NCBI GenBank assembly: GCA_964619055.1 | Contig: CAZUDB010000011.1 | Span: 1-64,000, forward strand | DNA length: 64,000 bases | Direction: 5' to 3' | DNA from: CAYVUM01 sp964619055 | Lineage (GTDB): Bacteria > Pseudomonadota > Alphaproteobacteria > Rhodospirillales > Defluviicoccaceae | In this document: one piece after another, positions 55,481-64,000 of the stretch | How positions within the stretch are numbered: the stretch's first letter is position 1 | Layout of the letters: every line of letters begins with the position of its first letter | The notes under the pieces: generated by a model | The model's input: the letters and a program-made list of their open reading frames with translations, nothing else | The model's database searches: none | What the model was told of the DNA's origin: nothing | Program-made: the position numbers and the translations under genes

Positions 55481-57109
55481 GTGAGAAGAAAAACACGAAA
55501 GGCGATCGCACTGGTCGGGGCGGCGCTCGTCGTTGGGTTGCTGCCCGTCCTTGGCATGCTCGGTCTCGGCTACGTTCAAACAATCGAACGGTCGCACCAA
55601 AGGCTCGATAACCTTGCCGAAGCGGTTGCGCGCCGGACCGAGGCCGTGTTGTTGTCGGTGGAGGCCGTGCTAGCCGATCTCCGGTACGAGGCTCGAAACG
55701 GCTGCACAGAGGTCCTCGTCTCCAATTTCCGTGACCGAACGGTTTCGGCATCGGCAGTCGAGGTGGTTGGTCTCATTGACACCACCGGGCGTCTCGGGTG
55801 TACGACCTTTGGCTTGCACCAGCCACCGCTTTTTGTCGACGCGGGGCCAATCGTTGCACCGCCAGGAAGCGTCGTTCGGTTTTCTCGACTTGAGCAATCC
55901 CGCTTCGGGTTGGATCCTCTCAACGCTGCGGAGTTGGCGATGGACGGAGGGGCGAGGCTCATCGTCGCTTTTTTACCGTCGTCGCTGCTTGATCCTGTTC
56001 CGGACGATAGTCTCGGTAAGGGCGGCCGATTGGTGGTGAGCGTTGCCGGCCTGACGCTCGGCGAGATGGGAACATCGGCAACCCGTGCGGCGGGTTTTCT
56101 TAATTCGGTCAGGGATGCCGGCATTTATGGCGTGACGATCACGGCGAGTGTCGGACGTGACTGGGCTTTGGCCTTGTGGCGCGAGGAAGCCTTGGCGATC
56201 GGCGGCTTGGGTGTGGCCATCGGCGGGGCCCTGGGTGGGGCAGCATACCTGTTTGGCCGCAAGCGGTTGTCGCTCGCGGACGAACTGAAGGATGGGCTGG
56301 ATAACCGAGAATTCGAAATCCGTTATCAACCTGTCATCAAATTGGCAACGGGGCGGTGCAGCGGCGCGGAAGCGTTGATCCGTTGGCGTCACCCGGACGG
56401 GGATTTGATTCCTCCTGATCTGTTTATCGCTTTGGCCGAGGAGACGGGCACGATCATTCCGATGACACGGTGGTTGATGGAGGAGATGGTGGTCCAACTG
56501 GGCGCTCTCCTGCGGCAGGATCGGACCCTCCACGTCGCTATCAATCTGGCGCCCGCCCACACCAAGAGCTTCGACATCGTGGAGGATGCTAGACGGATCG
56601 TCGGCGAGCACGGGATTTTGCCGAGCCAGATTTTGTTTGAACTGACGGAACGGGGACTGATCGACGATCCAGCGTGCCGCGAGGTTGTCCTGGCGCTCTC
56701 ACAACTCGGCAGCAGCGTTGCGGTCGACGACTTTGGCACCGGTTACTCAAGCTTGGCTTATATTGATAAATTCAAGCTTGACTATTTGAAGCTCGATAAG
56801 GCGTTCGTCTCTGCCTTGGGCGCGGGATCGCCAACGGAGCGGCTAACGGACGTGATCATCGATATGGCGAAGTCTCTCGGTCTGAGCATTATTGCCGAGG
56901 GTGTCGAAACCGTAGAGCAGGCCCAACATCTGACCGCCCAAGGCGTTGACTTCGCTCAGGGCTGGCACTTCTCGAAACCGCTTACCGCCCCCGATTTCGT
57001 TGCATTTGTTCGCTCAAATCACGCCGCAACAGAGATGCTTGTCAATGAACCAGCGCGCGGCGGACAACCCCTCAGAAACGAAGGCATGCTCTCACGCCAA
57101 GCGACCTAA
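55481..57109 (+). CDS. Membrane-anchored EAL protein with periplasmic sensor, CSS-like
   Basis: A 542-residue c-di-GMP phosphodiesterase. A membrane segment (about residues 10-30, ALVGAALVVGLLPVLGMLGLG) is followed by a periplasmic domain of about 190 residues containing NGCTEVL and GRLGCTT, cysteines reminiscent of redox-sensing CSS-motif domains, then a second membrane segment (LAIGGLGVAIGGALGGAAYLF). The EAL domain keeps EALIRWRHP, AINLAPA, ELTERG, DDFGTGYSSL, LKLDKAF, AEGVE and QGWHFSKPL, so it should be active. The GTG at 55481 has GGGGAGG five bases upstream; an ATG at 55460 is possible. Confidence 0.9.
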   Translation: MRRKTRKAIALVGAALVVGLLPVLGMLGLGYVQTIERSHQRLDNLAEAVARRTEAVLLSVEAVLADLRYEARNGCTEVLVSNFRDRTVSASAVEVVGLIDTTGRLGCTTFGLHQPPLFVDAGPIVAPPGSVVRFSRLEQSRFGLDPLNAAELAMDGGARLIVAFLPSSLLDPVPDDSLGKGGRLVVSVAGLTLGEMGTSATRAAGFLNSVRDAGIYGVTITASVGRDWALALWREEALAIGGLGVAIGGALGGAAYLFGRKRLSLADELKDGLDNREFEIRYQPVIKLATGRCSGAEALIRWRHPDGDLIPPDLFIALAEETGTIIPMTRWLMEEMVVQLGALLRQDRTLHVAINLAPAHTKSFDIVEDARRIVGEHGILPSQILFELTERGLIDDPACREVVLALSQLGSSVAVDDFGTGYSSLAYIDKFKLDYLKLDKAFVSALGAGSPTERLTDVIIDMAKSLGLSIIAEGVETVEQAQHLTAQGVDFAQGWHFSKPLTAPDFVAFVRSNHAATEMLVNEPARGGQPLRNEGMLSRQAT

Positions 57110-57190
57110 GCCGACACGTGACGGGTTCGTTGCTGGTGTTTGTGCGGTGTCCCTAAAGATTGCGGCCGGCCGTCAGCCTATTGCTGTCCG

Positions 57191-57514
57191 TTAGACTGTG
57201 AACGACTCACCGCAGCCGCAACGCCCTTTTTCGTTCGGATTCCGAAACACAAAGCCCGACTGGAGCTTGCTTTCTTCATAATCAATTTCGGTGCCGATCA
57301 AGAACATAATAGCTGTCGGGTCGATGAACAGCTTTACGCCCTTGTCCTCGAACACTTCGTCAAACTGATTGGCGGTCTCGGCATACTCGATTTTGTAGGA
57401 CATCCCCGAGCATCCTTTTGAGGCGACCCCGACGCGAAGACCCGCTACGGGGTTTTCACTGCGTTCGATGAGGTGCTTCACGCGATCAGCGGCGGTCTCG
57501 GTAATCGTGATCAT
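57191..57514 (-). CDS. sufA: Iron-sulfur carrier protein of the SufA/ErpA family
   Basis: A 107-residue A-type carrier that receives Fe-S clusters from the SufBCD scaffold and passes them to apo-proteins. The three conserved cysteines are Cys35 (GCSGMSY), Cys99 and Cys101 (CGCGESF). It is the last gene of the suf operon here, 50 bases after sufT. SufA and ErpA cannot be separated on motifs alone; the operon favours SufA. Confidence 0.92.
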   Translation of the reverse strand: MITITETAADRVKHLIERSENPVAGLRVGVASKGCSGMSYKIEYAETANQFDEVFEDKGVKLFIDPTAIMFLIGTEIDYEESKLQSGFVFRNPNEKGRCGCGESFTV

Positions 57515-57564
57515 GGCATCAATCCAGGCTTGCTAAGTCGTTATCAAACACAGCGATGTAAATC

Positions 57565-57975
57565 TCAGAACCAGCCAAGTGCGACCTTGGCAACTTCGCT
57601 CATGCGATCCTGGTTCCAAGGCGGGTCCCAAACCAGTCGGATGGCCACGTGGCCGACACCATCAAGTTCAGCGACCGCCTCTGCAATTTGAGTCGGCAGC
57701 TCACCGGCCACGGGACACGCCGGTGCGGTCAGCGTCATGTCGATTTCCACGTCTCCAGCCTCATCGATATCAACCCGATAGATCAAACCAAGATTGTAGA
57801 TATCGACGGGGATTTCGGGATCGTAAATCGTTCGCATCACCGCTTCGATTTCGTCCAGGTCCGCAACGCTAACCCCGGAGGGCAGCGGGTCGCCGACGCG
57901 CGCAACGAAATCACCGGCTGCCGCTGCGGCCGGGACGCTCAAGGGGTTGGGAAGCACGTCAGTGTGTTCCGTCAT
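57565..57975 (-). CDS. sufT: SUF assembly protein SufT (DUF59/MIP18 family)
   Basis: A 136-residue protein with a variable N-terminus and a DUF59 core: YDPEIPVDIYNLGLIY at 51-66 and TLTAPACPVAGELP with Cys87. SufT acts as an auxiliary Fe-S maturation factor. It overlaps sufE by 17 bases, consistent with one transcript from sufB onward. The match to family length and motif is good. Confidence 0.93.
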   Translation of the reverse strand: MTEHTDVLPNPLSVPAAAAAGDFVARVGDPLPSGVSVADLDEIEAVMRTIYDPEIPVDIYNLGLIYRVDIDEAGDVEIDMTLTAPACPVAGELPTQIAEAVAELDGVGHVAIRLVWDPPWNQDRMSEVAKVALGWF

Positions 57976-58420
57976 GGCTACCTCCCGGGGCCACAGAGTC
58001 GCGCCCGTTCATGCGACCGAGCTTTTGCAGGTGTTTCAGCATCGCCATCATGCCAACTTGTCGCTGGGTGGTGAGAGCGCCCAGGTTCAGCTTGCGAACA
58101 TGATCGATATCGAGGGCCTGCAGTTCCTCTCCGGTCAAACCGCTGAACGACTCCGTCATCATGGCAACCAGTCCATTAACGATAATGGCGTCGGAGCGCC
58201 CCTGAAACCAGTGGCGACCGTCCCTTGGCGTGTCCACGATCCAGACCCGCGACATGCAGCCGTGCATCAGATTGTCGTCCGAAATCCACTCATCGGGAAA
58301 CGGTTGCTTCATGTGCCGCTTGCCGATGTCGATGATGTATTCGAAGCGCAACTCTTCATCGTCGATCATGTTGAGCGACTCGACGAATTCCGCGTAGCGA
58401 TCCAGCGAAGGCGCGGTCAT
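57959..58420 (-). CDS. sufE: Cysteine desulfuration protein SufE
   Basis: A 153-residue sulfur acceptor that takes persulfide from SufS. The active Cys55 is in MHGCMSRVW, and GRSDAIIVNGLVAMM is typical of the family. The ATG at 58420 overlaps sufS by 4 bases; the frame is open upstream but only through sufS. Adjacent sufS and sufE fit their direct partnership. Confidence 0.94.
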   Translation of the reverse strand: MTAPSLDRYAEFVESLNMIDDEELRFEYIIDIGKRHMKQPFPDEWISDDNLMHGCMSRVWIVDTPRDGRHWFQGRSDAIIVNGLVAMMTESFSGLTGEELQALDIDHVRKLNLGALTTQRQVGMMAMLKHLQKLGRMNGRDSVAPGGSHDGTH

Positions 58421-59685
58421 CCGAGCATGGCCTTTGCTTTCCGGATGCCCGCCGCTAGTGCGTCCACCTCTTCGAAGGTGTTGTAAAGGCCGAAAGACGC
58501 GCGGATGGTGCTGTCGACGCCCAACCTGTGCATGAGCGGTTCGGCGCAATGCTGGCCAACGCGCACCGCAACGCCACTGCGATCGAGGATCGCAGCCACG
58601 TCGTACGCATGGGCACCTTCGACGCCGAACGACACGATGGCGGCCTTTCCCGGTGCCGTTCCGTAAATGCGAAGTCCGTCGATATCATTCAAAGCCTGAG
58701 TCGCGGCATCCAGCAGGGCCTGTTCGTGGTCCCGGATCAGGTCTTTACCGAGAGATTCCACATATCGAATGGCGGCTCCGAGTCCGATCGCTTCGACGAT
58801 GGCCGGCGTGCCGGCCTCAAACCGATGTGGCGGCTCTTTGAACGTCACCTCGTCGAAGCTGACGCGATCGATCATCTCACCCCCGCCCTGCCAAGGCGGC
58901 ATGCTGGCGAGATGGTGCGCCTTGCCATAGAGAATACCGATGCCCGTCGGACCGTAGAGCTTGTGGCCCGTAAAGACGTAAAAGTCGGCCCCCAACATCT
59001 GCACATCCACAGGATGATGAACCACACCCTGCGAGCCATCCACCACCACCGGTACGCCGTGGCGATGGGACAGATCGACGATTTCGCCGATGTCGTTGGT
59101 CGTGCCGAGCACGTTTGAGCAATGCGTGATCGCGACTAAACCGGTTCGCGGCCCGAGGAGGTTTGCAAACGCCTCCATGTCCAACACACCGTCGTCTTGG
59201 ATTGGAACCACCTGCAATTCTAGCCCTTGCTCGACGCGGAGCAGATGCCACGGCACGATGTTGGCGTGGTGTTCCATGGCGGACAGAATGATCTGATCAC
59301 CTGGACGGAGCCGCTGGCGTGCGAAGCTCGCCGCGACGAGATTGAGCGCCTCCGTTGCGTTACGGGTGAAAACGATTTCGTCCTCACTGCCGGCATTGAT
59401 GTGCCGTGCCACCGTGGCACGGGCATCTTCGAACGCATCGGTGGAGAGTTGGCTTAGTCGGTGGACCCCGCGATGAACGTTAGCATAGTAGCTCTCATAG
59501 GCGTCGCTCATGGCGTCGATGACCAGCAGTGGCTTTTGGGCGCTTGCCGCATTGTCCAGGTAAACCAGCGGCTTGCCATATACCTGTTCCTGGAGAATGG
59601 GGAAGTCGGCCCGAATCCGATCGACGTCGTAGGGCCTAGTCGCCGTGTCTGGGATTGCGACCGTCGGTGCAAGAAGCGATGTCAT
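58417..59685 (-). CDS. sufS: Cysteine desulfurase SufS
   Basis: A 422-residue PLP enzyme that removes sulfur from cysteine for cluster assembly. The PLP lysine is Lys242 in FTGHKLYGPTGIG, and the persulfide Cys380 is in RVGQHCAEPL, a group II-type short loop. It overlaps sufD at its start and sufE at its end by 4 bases each. Family length and motifs are normal. Confidence 0.96.
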   Translation of the reverse strand: MTSLLAPTVAIPDTATRPYDVDRIRADFPILQEQVYGKPLVYLDNAASAQKPLLVIDAMSDAYESYYANVHRGVHRLSQLSTDAFEDARATVARHINAGSEDEIVFTRNATEALNLVAASFARQRLRPGDQIILSAMEHHANIVPWHLLRVEQGLELQVVPIQDDGVLDMEAFANLLGPRTGLVAITHCSNVLGTTNDIGEIVDLSHRHGVPVVVDGSQGVVHHPVDVQMLGADFYVFTGHKLYGPTGIGILYGKAHHLASMPPWQGGGEMIDRVSFDEVTFKEPPHRFEAGTPAIVEAIGLGAAIRYVESLGKDLIRDHEQALLDAATQALNDIDGLRIYGTAPGKAAIVSFGVEGAHAYDVAAILDRSGVAVRVGQHCAEPLMHRLGVDSTIRASFGLYNTFEEVDALAAGIRKAKAMLG

Positions 59686-61040
59686 GCTGCTGTTCTCGTT
59701 TGTGCCAGACGTGCCGCCACCAGTGTCGCCATGGCGGCACGTACGTCCTCTCGGCTGACTTCGTCAAAGGCGTTATCGAGAAAGGCTTCAATCAATAAGC
59801 CGCGTGCTCGACCTTCAGGAACACCTCGTGATCGTAAGTAGAACAAAGCATTTTCGTCCAGGTCGCCGACAGTAGCGCCGTGGCTGCATTTCACGTCGTC
59901 GGCCCAAATTTCCAGTTCCGGCTTCTGGTCGATTTCGGCATCCGGAGACAAAAGCAAGGCACGGCTGAGTTGGTGGCCATTGATCTTCTGCGCATGCGGA
60001 TGGACGACTAGGCGTCCTTGAAAAACCCCATGTGACTGGTCGCCGAGAACGCCCTTGAACACTTCGCGGCTGTCGGTGAGGGGCGCCAAATGCTCGATGA
60101 CGGAGGTATTGTCGCAATGGTCACGGCCGTTCAGTACGTAGGCGCCGGCGATGGTGCACGAAGCACCGGTTCCCGAGAGTCGGATCGACGCTTCCAGGCG
60201 CGATAGGTTGCCGCCGAGAGTTAGCGTAAAGGATTCATAAAAGCCGTCGCGGTGCACGTCGGCAACCAGGGTGCCAACGTTAGCGGACGTGTTGTTCTCG
60301 GATTGTATCCGATAGTGCCGAAGGCGCGCGCCCGGGCCGACCATTACCTCGACCACGGCATTGGTCACGGCAGCCGATGCACCCAAGCTGGCTGCATATT
60401 CGATCAAATCGAGCGAGGACCCGTCTGGGACCACGATCAAAGTTCGTGGATGCCACGTGACCGGCACTCCGCTGAGACTGCCGACAGAGACGATTTCGAC
60501 AGGTTTTTCGATATGAACGTTGGGCTCGACGACGACGACCGAGCCGGTTGCCGTCAACGCGGCATTGACGCCCGCCAGTGGCCAGATTTCGGGGTCGGCC
60601 AGGTTACCAAGCCGCCCCGACACCAGGTCCGGCCGCTCCGTCAACGCCGTAGCCAGTTCCACGACGGTAACACCTGTCGGCAGGCCATCCTGATGCGACA
60701 GAGCGGGGCGATACTGGCCATCCACGAACACAAGAGCGGCGGCGGTCGATCCGGCGCGGAGCGTGCTTGGTGCCTTGTCCAGGGAGGCTGCCTCGTGTGA
60801 CGTTGCAGAGGGCGCCATTGGCATCCGGAGTACGCTGCGGAGATCCGTGTACTTCCACGCTTCGTTTGTCCGCGTTGGCCAACCGTGCTGTGCAAACGCC
60901 GCCCGACCGTTGGCGCGAAACTCATCGAGCCAGTCCACGCCCGCTCCAGGCAATTGCGGCGTCGCGCCAGCAGTCGCTTCAAGGTCCTGGTGAATGCGTG
61001 TGGCGAGGTCGCTTGTCGGGGACGCAAGGTTAACCATCAT
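59682..61040 (-). CDS. sufD: Fe-S cluster assembly protein SufD
   Basis: A 452-residue beta-helix scaffold subunit that pairs with SufB and SufC. The N-terminal NEAWKYTDLRSV and the C-terminal core (VVHPHAQKINGHQLSRALLLS and EIWADDVKCSHGATVG with the conserved Cys and His) are typical. It overlaps sufC and sufS by 4 bases each, indicating tight coupling in the operon. Confidence 0.95.
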   Translation of the reverse strand: MMVNLASPTSDLATRIHQDLEATAGATPQLPGAGVDWLDEFRANGRAAFAQHGWPTRTNEAWKYTDLRSVLRMPMAPSATSHEAASLDKAPSTLRAGSTAAALVFVDGQYRPALSHQDGLPTGVTVVELATALTERPDLVSGRLGNLADPEIWPLAGVNAALTATGSVVVVEPNVHIEKPVEIVSVGSLSGVPVTWHPRTLIVVPDGSSLDLIEYAASLGASAAVTNAVVEVMVGPGARLRHYRIQSENNTSANVGTLVADVHRDGFYESFTLTLGGNLSRLEASIRLSGTGASCTIAGAYVLNGRDHCDNTSVIEHLAPLTDSREVFKGVLGDQSHGVFQGRLVVHPHAQKINGHQLSRALLLSPDAEIDQKPELEIWADDVKCSHGATVGDLDENALFYLRSRGVPEGRARGLLIEAFLDNAFDEVSREDVRAAMATLVAARLAQTRTAA

Positions 61041-61786
61041 GCCGCCTCATCAACAAAACGCGCATAGCCCTCAGCTTCGATTTCCCGTGCCAGAGTGCGA
61101 TCTCCGGAATGTTGAATACGGCCCGAGGCCAAGACGTGCACCACATCGGGCACGATGTACTCCAGCAGCCGCTCATAATGTGTGATTACGAGCATGCCGC
61201 GGTCAGCCGATCGCAAGGCATTGACGCCTGAGGCAACGGTCTTGAGAGCATCAACGTCGAGCCCGGAATCGGTCTCATCGAGCACGGCGAAGGTCGGCTC
61301 CAGAAGCATCATCTGTAGCACTTCATTGCGCTTCTTTTCGCCACCCGAGAAACCGACATTTACTCCACGCTTTATCAAATCATCAGGGATGCCGATGGCG
61401 CTCCCGACCTCACGGACTTTCTTGAGAAACTGCATGGCATCCAGTTCCTCCTCACCGCGGTAGCGACGGATACTGTTCATGGACTCACGTAGAAAGGTGC
61501 CGTTTGGCACACCAGGTATTTCCACCGGATATTGAAAGGCGAGGAACAAGCCTTCGCCGGCCCGCTCGTCCGGGGCCAAGGCGAGCAGATTCTTACCGTT
61601 CAAAAACACCTCGCCGGCGGTGACCTCATAGCCATTGCGTCCTGCTAGCACGTAACTGAGCGTGCTTTTGCCGGACCCGTTGGGACCCATGATCGCATGC
61701 ACTTCACCGGCCGGAACGCTTAGGCTGAGGCCGTTCAGGATCTCCGTTCCATCAACGGTTGCGTGTAGATTACGAACATCAAGCAC
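61037..61786 (-). CDS. sufC: Fe-S cluster assembly ATPase SufC
   Basis: A 249-residue ABC-type ATPase that drives the SufBCD complex. Walker A GPNGSGKST is at 34-42, the signature is FSGGEKKRNEVLQM, and the SufC-type Walker B extension reads FAVLDETDSGLDVDALK. It acts in the cytoplasm, not as a transporter. It lies 48 bases after sufB and overlaps sufD. Confidence 0.96.
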   Translation of the reverse strand: MLDVRNLHATVDGTEILNGLSLSVPAGEVHAIMGPNGSGKSTLSYVLAGRNGYEVTAGEVFLNGKNLLALAPDERAGEGLFLAFQYPVEIPGVPNGTFLRESMNSIRRYRGEEELDAMQFLKKVREVGSAIGIPDDLIKRGVNVGFSGGEKKRNEVLQMMLLEPTFAVLDETDSGLDVDALKTVASGVNALRSADRGMLVITHYERLLEYIVPDVVHVLASGRIQHSGDRTLAREIEAEGYARFVDEAA

Positions 61787-61834
61787 TGGCTAACCCCACC
61801 TTGGTGTTTAATCCGACAGGCACGTAGTGCCCAT

Positions 61835-63295
61835 TCATCCCACGCTGCCTTCCAAGCTGATGCCCACCAGCTTTTGCGCTTCGACCGCGAACTCCATTGG
61901 TAGGTGCTGCAGGACTTCTCGGCAGAAGCCGTTGACGACCAGTGCAACGGCAGCTTCTTCGGGAATTCCCCGCTGTCGGCAGTAGAACAATTGGTCATCG
62001 CTGATCTTGGAAGTGGTCGCCTCATGTTCGATTGCGGCGGACCGATTTCGATTTTCGATGTAGGGCACGGTGTGGGCACCACACTGATCACCGATCAGCA
62101 GCGAATCACACTGACTATAGTTACGCGCACCTTCGGCTTTCGGACCGATCCGCACGAGACCACGATAGGTTTGGGTACCGTGTCCGGCAGACACACCCTT
62201 GGAGATAATCCGGGAGCGCGTGTTGCGTCCAAGGTGGATCATCTTTGTCCCCGTGTCGGCCTGCTGGCGATTGTTGGTCACAGCTATAGAATAGAATTCA
62301 CCAACCGAGTTATCGCCTTGAAGTATACACGATGGATATTTCCACGTGATCGCCGAGCCGGTCTCAACTTGTGTCCAGGAAATCTTCGAGTTATCCCCGC
62401 GGCACGCGCCGCGCTTTGTCACAAAATTATAGATGCCCCCGCGCCCCTGTTCGTCGCCCGGATACCAGTTTTGTACCGTTGAGTACTTGATCTCGGCATC
62501 ATCCATTGCGACCAGTTCCACAACTGCGGCATGGAGTTGATTTTCGTCGCGCATCGGCGCGGTGCAGCCTTCCAGGTAACTCACGTAAGAGCCGCGTTCG
62601 GCAATGAGCAAGGTACGCTCAAACTGCCCGGACTTGGCCGTGTTGATCCTGAAGTACGTGCTCAACTCCATAGGGCAACGAACTCCTTCCGGGACATAGA
62701 CAAATGTTCCGTCACTAAACACGGCGGAGTTCAAGGTAGCGTGTTTATTGTCCGTGTAAGGAACAACCGAGCCCAGGTACTTCTTCACGAGCTCGGGATG
62801 ATCTTTCACCGCTTCGGATATCGAGCAGAAGACGACGCCTGCTTCCGCCAGCTTGGATCGGAAGGTGGTTGCTACGGAGACGCTGTCGAATACCGCATCA
62901 ACGGCCACACCCGCCAAGATTTCCTGCTCATGGAGGGGAATTCCCAGCTTTTCATATGTCCGGAGCAACTCCGGGTCGACTTCATCCAAGCTCCTCGGTC
63001 CGTCCTTAGCCTTCGGAGCCGCGTAGTAATACGCATCTTGATAATCGATGGGCGGAAACGACACCTTTGCCCATTTCGGTTCGGGCATCTTTAACCAATG
63101 ACGAAAAGCTCGCAAACGCCACTGCAGTAGCCAGTCCGGCTCTTCCTTCTTGGCCGAAATGAAGCGCACTGTGTCTTCGTCCAAACCCTTCGGTGCAGTT
63201 TCAGACTCAATATCCGTGACGAAGCCATACTTGTACGCGCCGCCCGTGACGTCCCGAATGGTTTCGGCGGTGGCATCAGCTCTAGAGCTCATCAT
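61835..63295 (-). CDS. sufB: Fe-S cluster assembly protein SufB
   Basis: A 486-residue scaffold on which clusters are built. Typical stretches are YKYGFVTDIESETAPKGL near the start, EGVRCPMELSTYFRIN, LEGCTAPMRDENQLHAAVVE and CDSLLIGDQCGAHTVPYIE, which hold the conserved cysteines. Two adjacent ATGs (63295 and 63292) are equally possible. It is the first structural gene, 58 bases after the regulator. Some stretches of the gene (62700-62770) are AT-richer than the rest. Confidence 0.96.
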   Translation of the reverse strand: MMSSRADATAETIRDVTGGAYKYGFVTDIESETAPKGLDEDTVRFISAKKEEPDWLLQWRLRAFRHWLKMPEPKWAKVSFPPIDYQDAYYYAAPKAKDGPRSLDEVDPELLRTYEKLGIPLHEQEILAGVAVDAVFDSVSVATTFRSKLAEAGVVFCSISEAVKDHPELVKKYLGSVVPYTDNKHATLNSAVFSDGTFVYVPEGVRCPMELSTYFRINTAKSGQFERTLLIAERGSYVSYLEGCTAPMRDENQLHAAVVELVAMDDAEIKYSTVQNWYPGDEQGRGGIYNFVTKRGACRGDNSKISWTQVETGSAITWKYPSCILQGDNSVGEFYSIAVTNNRQQADTGTKMIHLGRNTRSRIISKGVSAGHGTQTYRGLVRIGPKAEGARNYSQCDSLLIGDQCGAHTVPYIENRNRSAAIEHEATTSKISDDQLFYCRQRGIPEEAAVALVVNGFCREVLQHLPMEFAVEAQKLVGISLEGSVG

Positions 63296-63353
63296 GCGTC
63301 TCCGTGCGGTCTTGGCCGGTTACGATCATCAAGCGTTGTCTCAAGTTGCAGGC

Positions 63354-63833
63354 CTACCCATTGATCGCCTGAGACGAGCCACGCGTTGTGGTCGCCGTGG
63401 TGCCGTTGGCGACAATCTCCGCCCAGGGCGCGGGGGTCAGGAAGTCTTCCAGCGTAACGCGCTCTAGGGCACTCCTGATCGCTTCGTTGACCGCGGCCCA
63501 GCCGCGCCGCGTCGGGCAGAGCGCTTCTACCCCACAGCGCCCAGGTCCCTGCTCGATGCACTGCGTAAGCGCGACTGGCCCATCGATTGCCGCGATCACG
63601 TCGGCAATCGAGATGGTCGCGGCCGGGCGCCCGAGCCGAAATCCACCCTTAACTCCCCGTACCGCCTCCAGCAGGCCGCATCGGGCGAGGGCAGAGAGCA
63701 GCTTGCTTACGGTCGGCTGCGGCAAACCAGTGGCGTCAGCCATGGCCTGAGCCGTCTGCATGTCGTGGCTCGACGTGGCCATCTCACTCAACAGCATGAC
63801 ACCGTAATCGGCGAGGCGACTAAGCTTTAGCAT
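63354..63833 (-). CDS. Rrf2-family regulator of the SUF operon
   Basis: A 159-residue Rrf2/IscR-like repressor. The winged HTH occupies about residues 1-75 (MADATGLPQPTVSKLLSAL, GVKGGFRLGRP), and Cys92, Cys100 and Cys106 form the likely Fe-S ligand set of this family. It fits the group of SUF regulators that sense cluster supply through their own Fe-S cluster. It is the first gene of the suf operon and probably controls its own promoter, where a matching inverted element overlaps the predicted start of transcription. Confidence 0.93.
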   Translation of the reverse strand: MLKLSRLADYGVMLLSEMATSSHDMQTAQAMADATGLPQPTVSKLLSALARCGLLEAVRGVKGGFRLGRPAATISIADVIAAIDGPVALTQCIEQGPGRCGVEALCPTRRGWAAVNEAIRSALERVTLEDFLTPAPWAEIVANGTTATTTRGSSQAING

Positions 63834-63851
63834 CTTTGCACCGATAAAGAA

Positions 63852-63867
63852 GACTAAATTGATCAGC
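63852..63867. promoter_or_regulatory. Candidate IscR/Rrf2-like operator
   Basis: GACTAAATTGATCAGC resembles the core of IscR type 1 sites (GACT, AT-rich centre, AGTC-like arm) but the right arm is imperfect. It overlaps the predicted transcription start, as expected for autorepression by the adjacent Rrf2 regulator. Confidence 0.35.
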
Positions 63868-63870
63868 TTT

Positions 63871-63898
63871 TATATACGTGCTGCCAATCGCGTTGCAA
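63871..63898 (-). promoter_or_regulatory. Candidate sigma-70 promoter for the suf operon
   Basis: On the minus strand TTGCAA (63898-63893) and TATATA (63876-63871) are spaced by 16 bases, a plausible -35/-10 pair 38 bases ahead of the regulator ATG. Transcription would start near 63864. It is a pattern match only. Confidence 0.45.
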
Positions 63899-64000
63899 CG
63901 GTTTCCGAGCCAAGCCGAGGTTTGTCGCACGTTCCCGAGAAAAGTCTCAGTTTCACATCGCTTTCTGCCCGAGCGGAACCCGCGTATCGATAACGAACGG

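Noticed and set aside
54986..55600. Minus-strand frame across the PKS/EAL intergenic region
   Set aside because: Overlaps the start of both flanking genes, Pro/Arg-rich composition, no start signal or family.
63899..64000. Possible gene entering from the right edge
   Set aside because: No start, signature or sustained open frame could be recognised in the last 100 bases.

Overview
The window looks like chromosomal DNA of a GC-rich alphaproteobacterium, most likely near the Rhodospirillales. The main reasons are the gene order DUF4167-prmC-prfA-(glutamyl-tRNA reductase)-hisS-ispG-rodZ-like-ptsP-lysC with a divergent ubiG, the presence of DUF4167 and DUF2336 proteins, and a SUF operon headed by an Rrf2 regulator. 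This placement is inferred from gene content and order; no database search was possible. A run of 100 Ns inside a tandem repeat shows that the source is a scaffolded draft assembly.

Layout. 1-912: left edge, with a small membrane protein and the start of a TPR protein that runs out of the window. 1060-15726: mainly housekeeping genes (MOSC protein, translation release factor 1 and its methylase, tetrapyrrole, tRNA-His and isoprenoid genes, a RodZ-like protein, PtsP, aspartate kinase, UbiG). 15943-28879: a LuxR-type regulator followed by several genes that handle bicarbonate (gamma carbonic anhydrase, PEP carboxylase, PurK/PurE, an acyl/propionyl-CoA carboxylase pair, and an SbtA-type bicarbonate transporter with a PII-like partner). 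29149-32301: SOUL lipoprotein, GNAT and an outer-membrane beta-barrel protein. 32561-43523: a c-di-GMP phosphodiesterase/DUF2336 operon facing two large FecR-domain surface or secreted proteins, the first with identical 288-bp tandem repeats around the assembly gap. 43539-49428: a five-gene cluster of radical SAM/SPASM enzyme, APH-fold kinase and YnjBCD-type ABC transporter. 49562-57109: CobA, an orphan amino-acid ABC ATPase, an AcuI-type reductase, a type III polyketide synthase operon and a second EAL protein. 57191-63833: a complete suf operon (rrf2-sufBCDSE-sufT-sufA), read right to left.

How the parts may work together. AcuI (acrylyl-CoA to propionyl-CoA) and PccBA (propionyl-CoA to methylmalonyl-CoA) fit one catabolic route, and SbtA with carbonic anhydrase could supply the bicarbonate that PccBA, Ppc and PurK consume. 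The EAL protein beside the two large FecR-domain proteins suggests c-di-GMP control of surface attachment. The least explained parts are the radical SAM-kinase-transporter cluster, the paired FecR proteins with a shared C-terminal tail and an inverted-repeat-rich leader, and the type III PKS operon. No tRNA, rRNA, CRISPR array, insertion sequence or prophage was seen.
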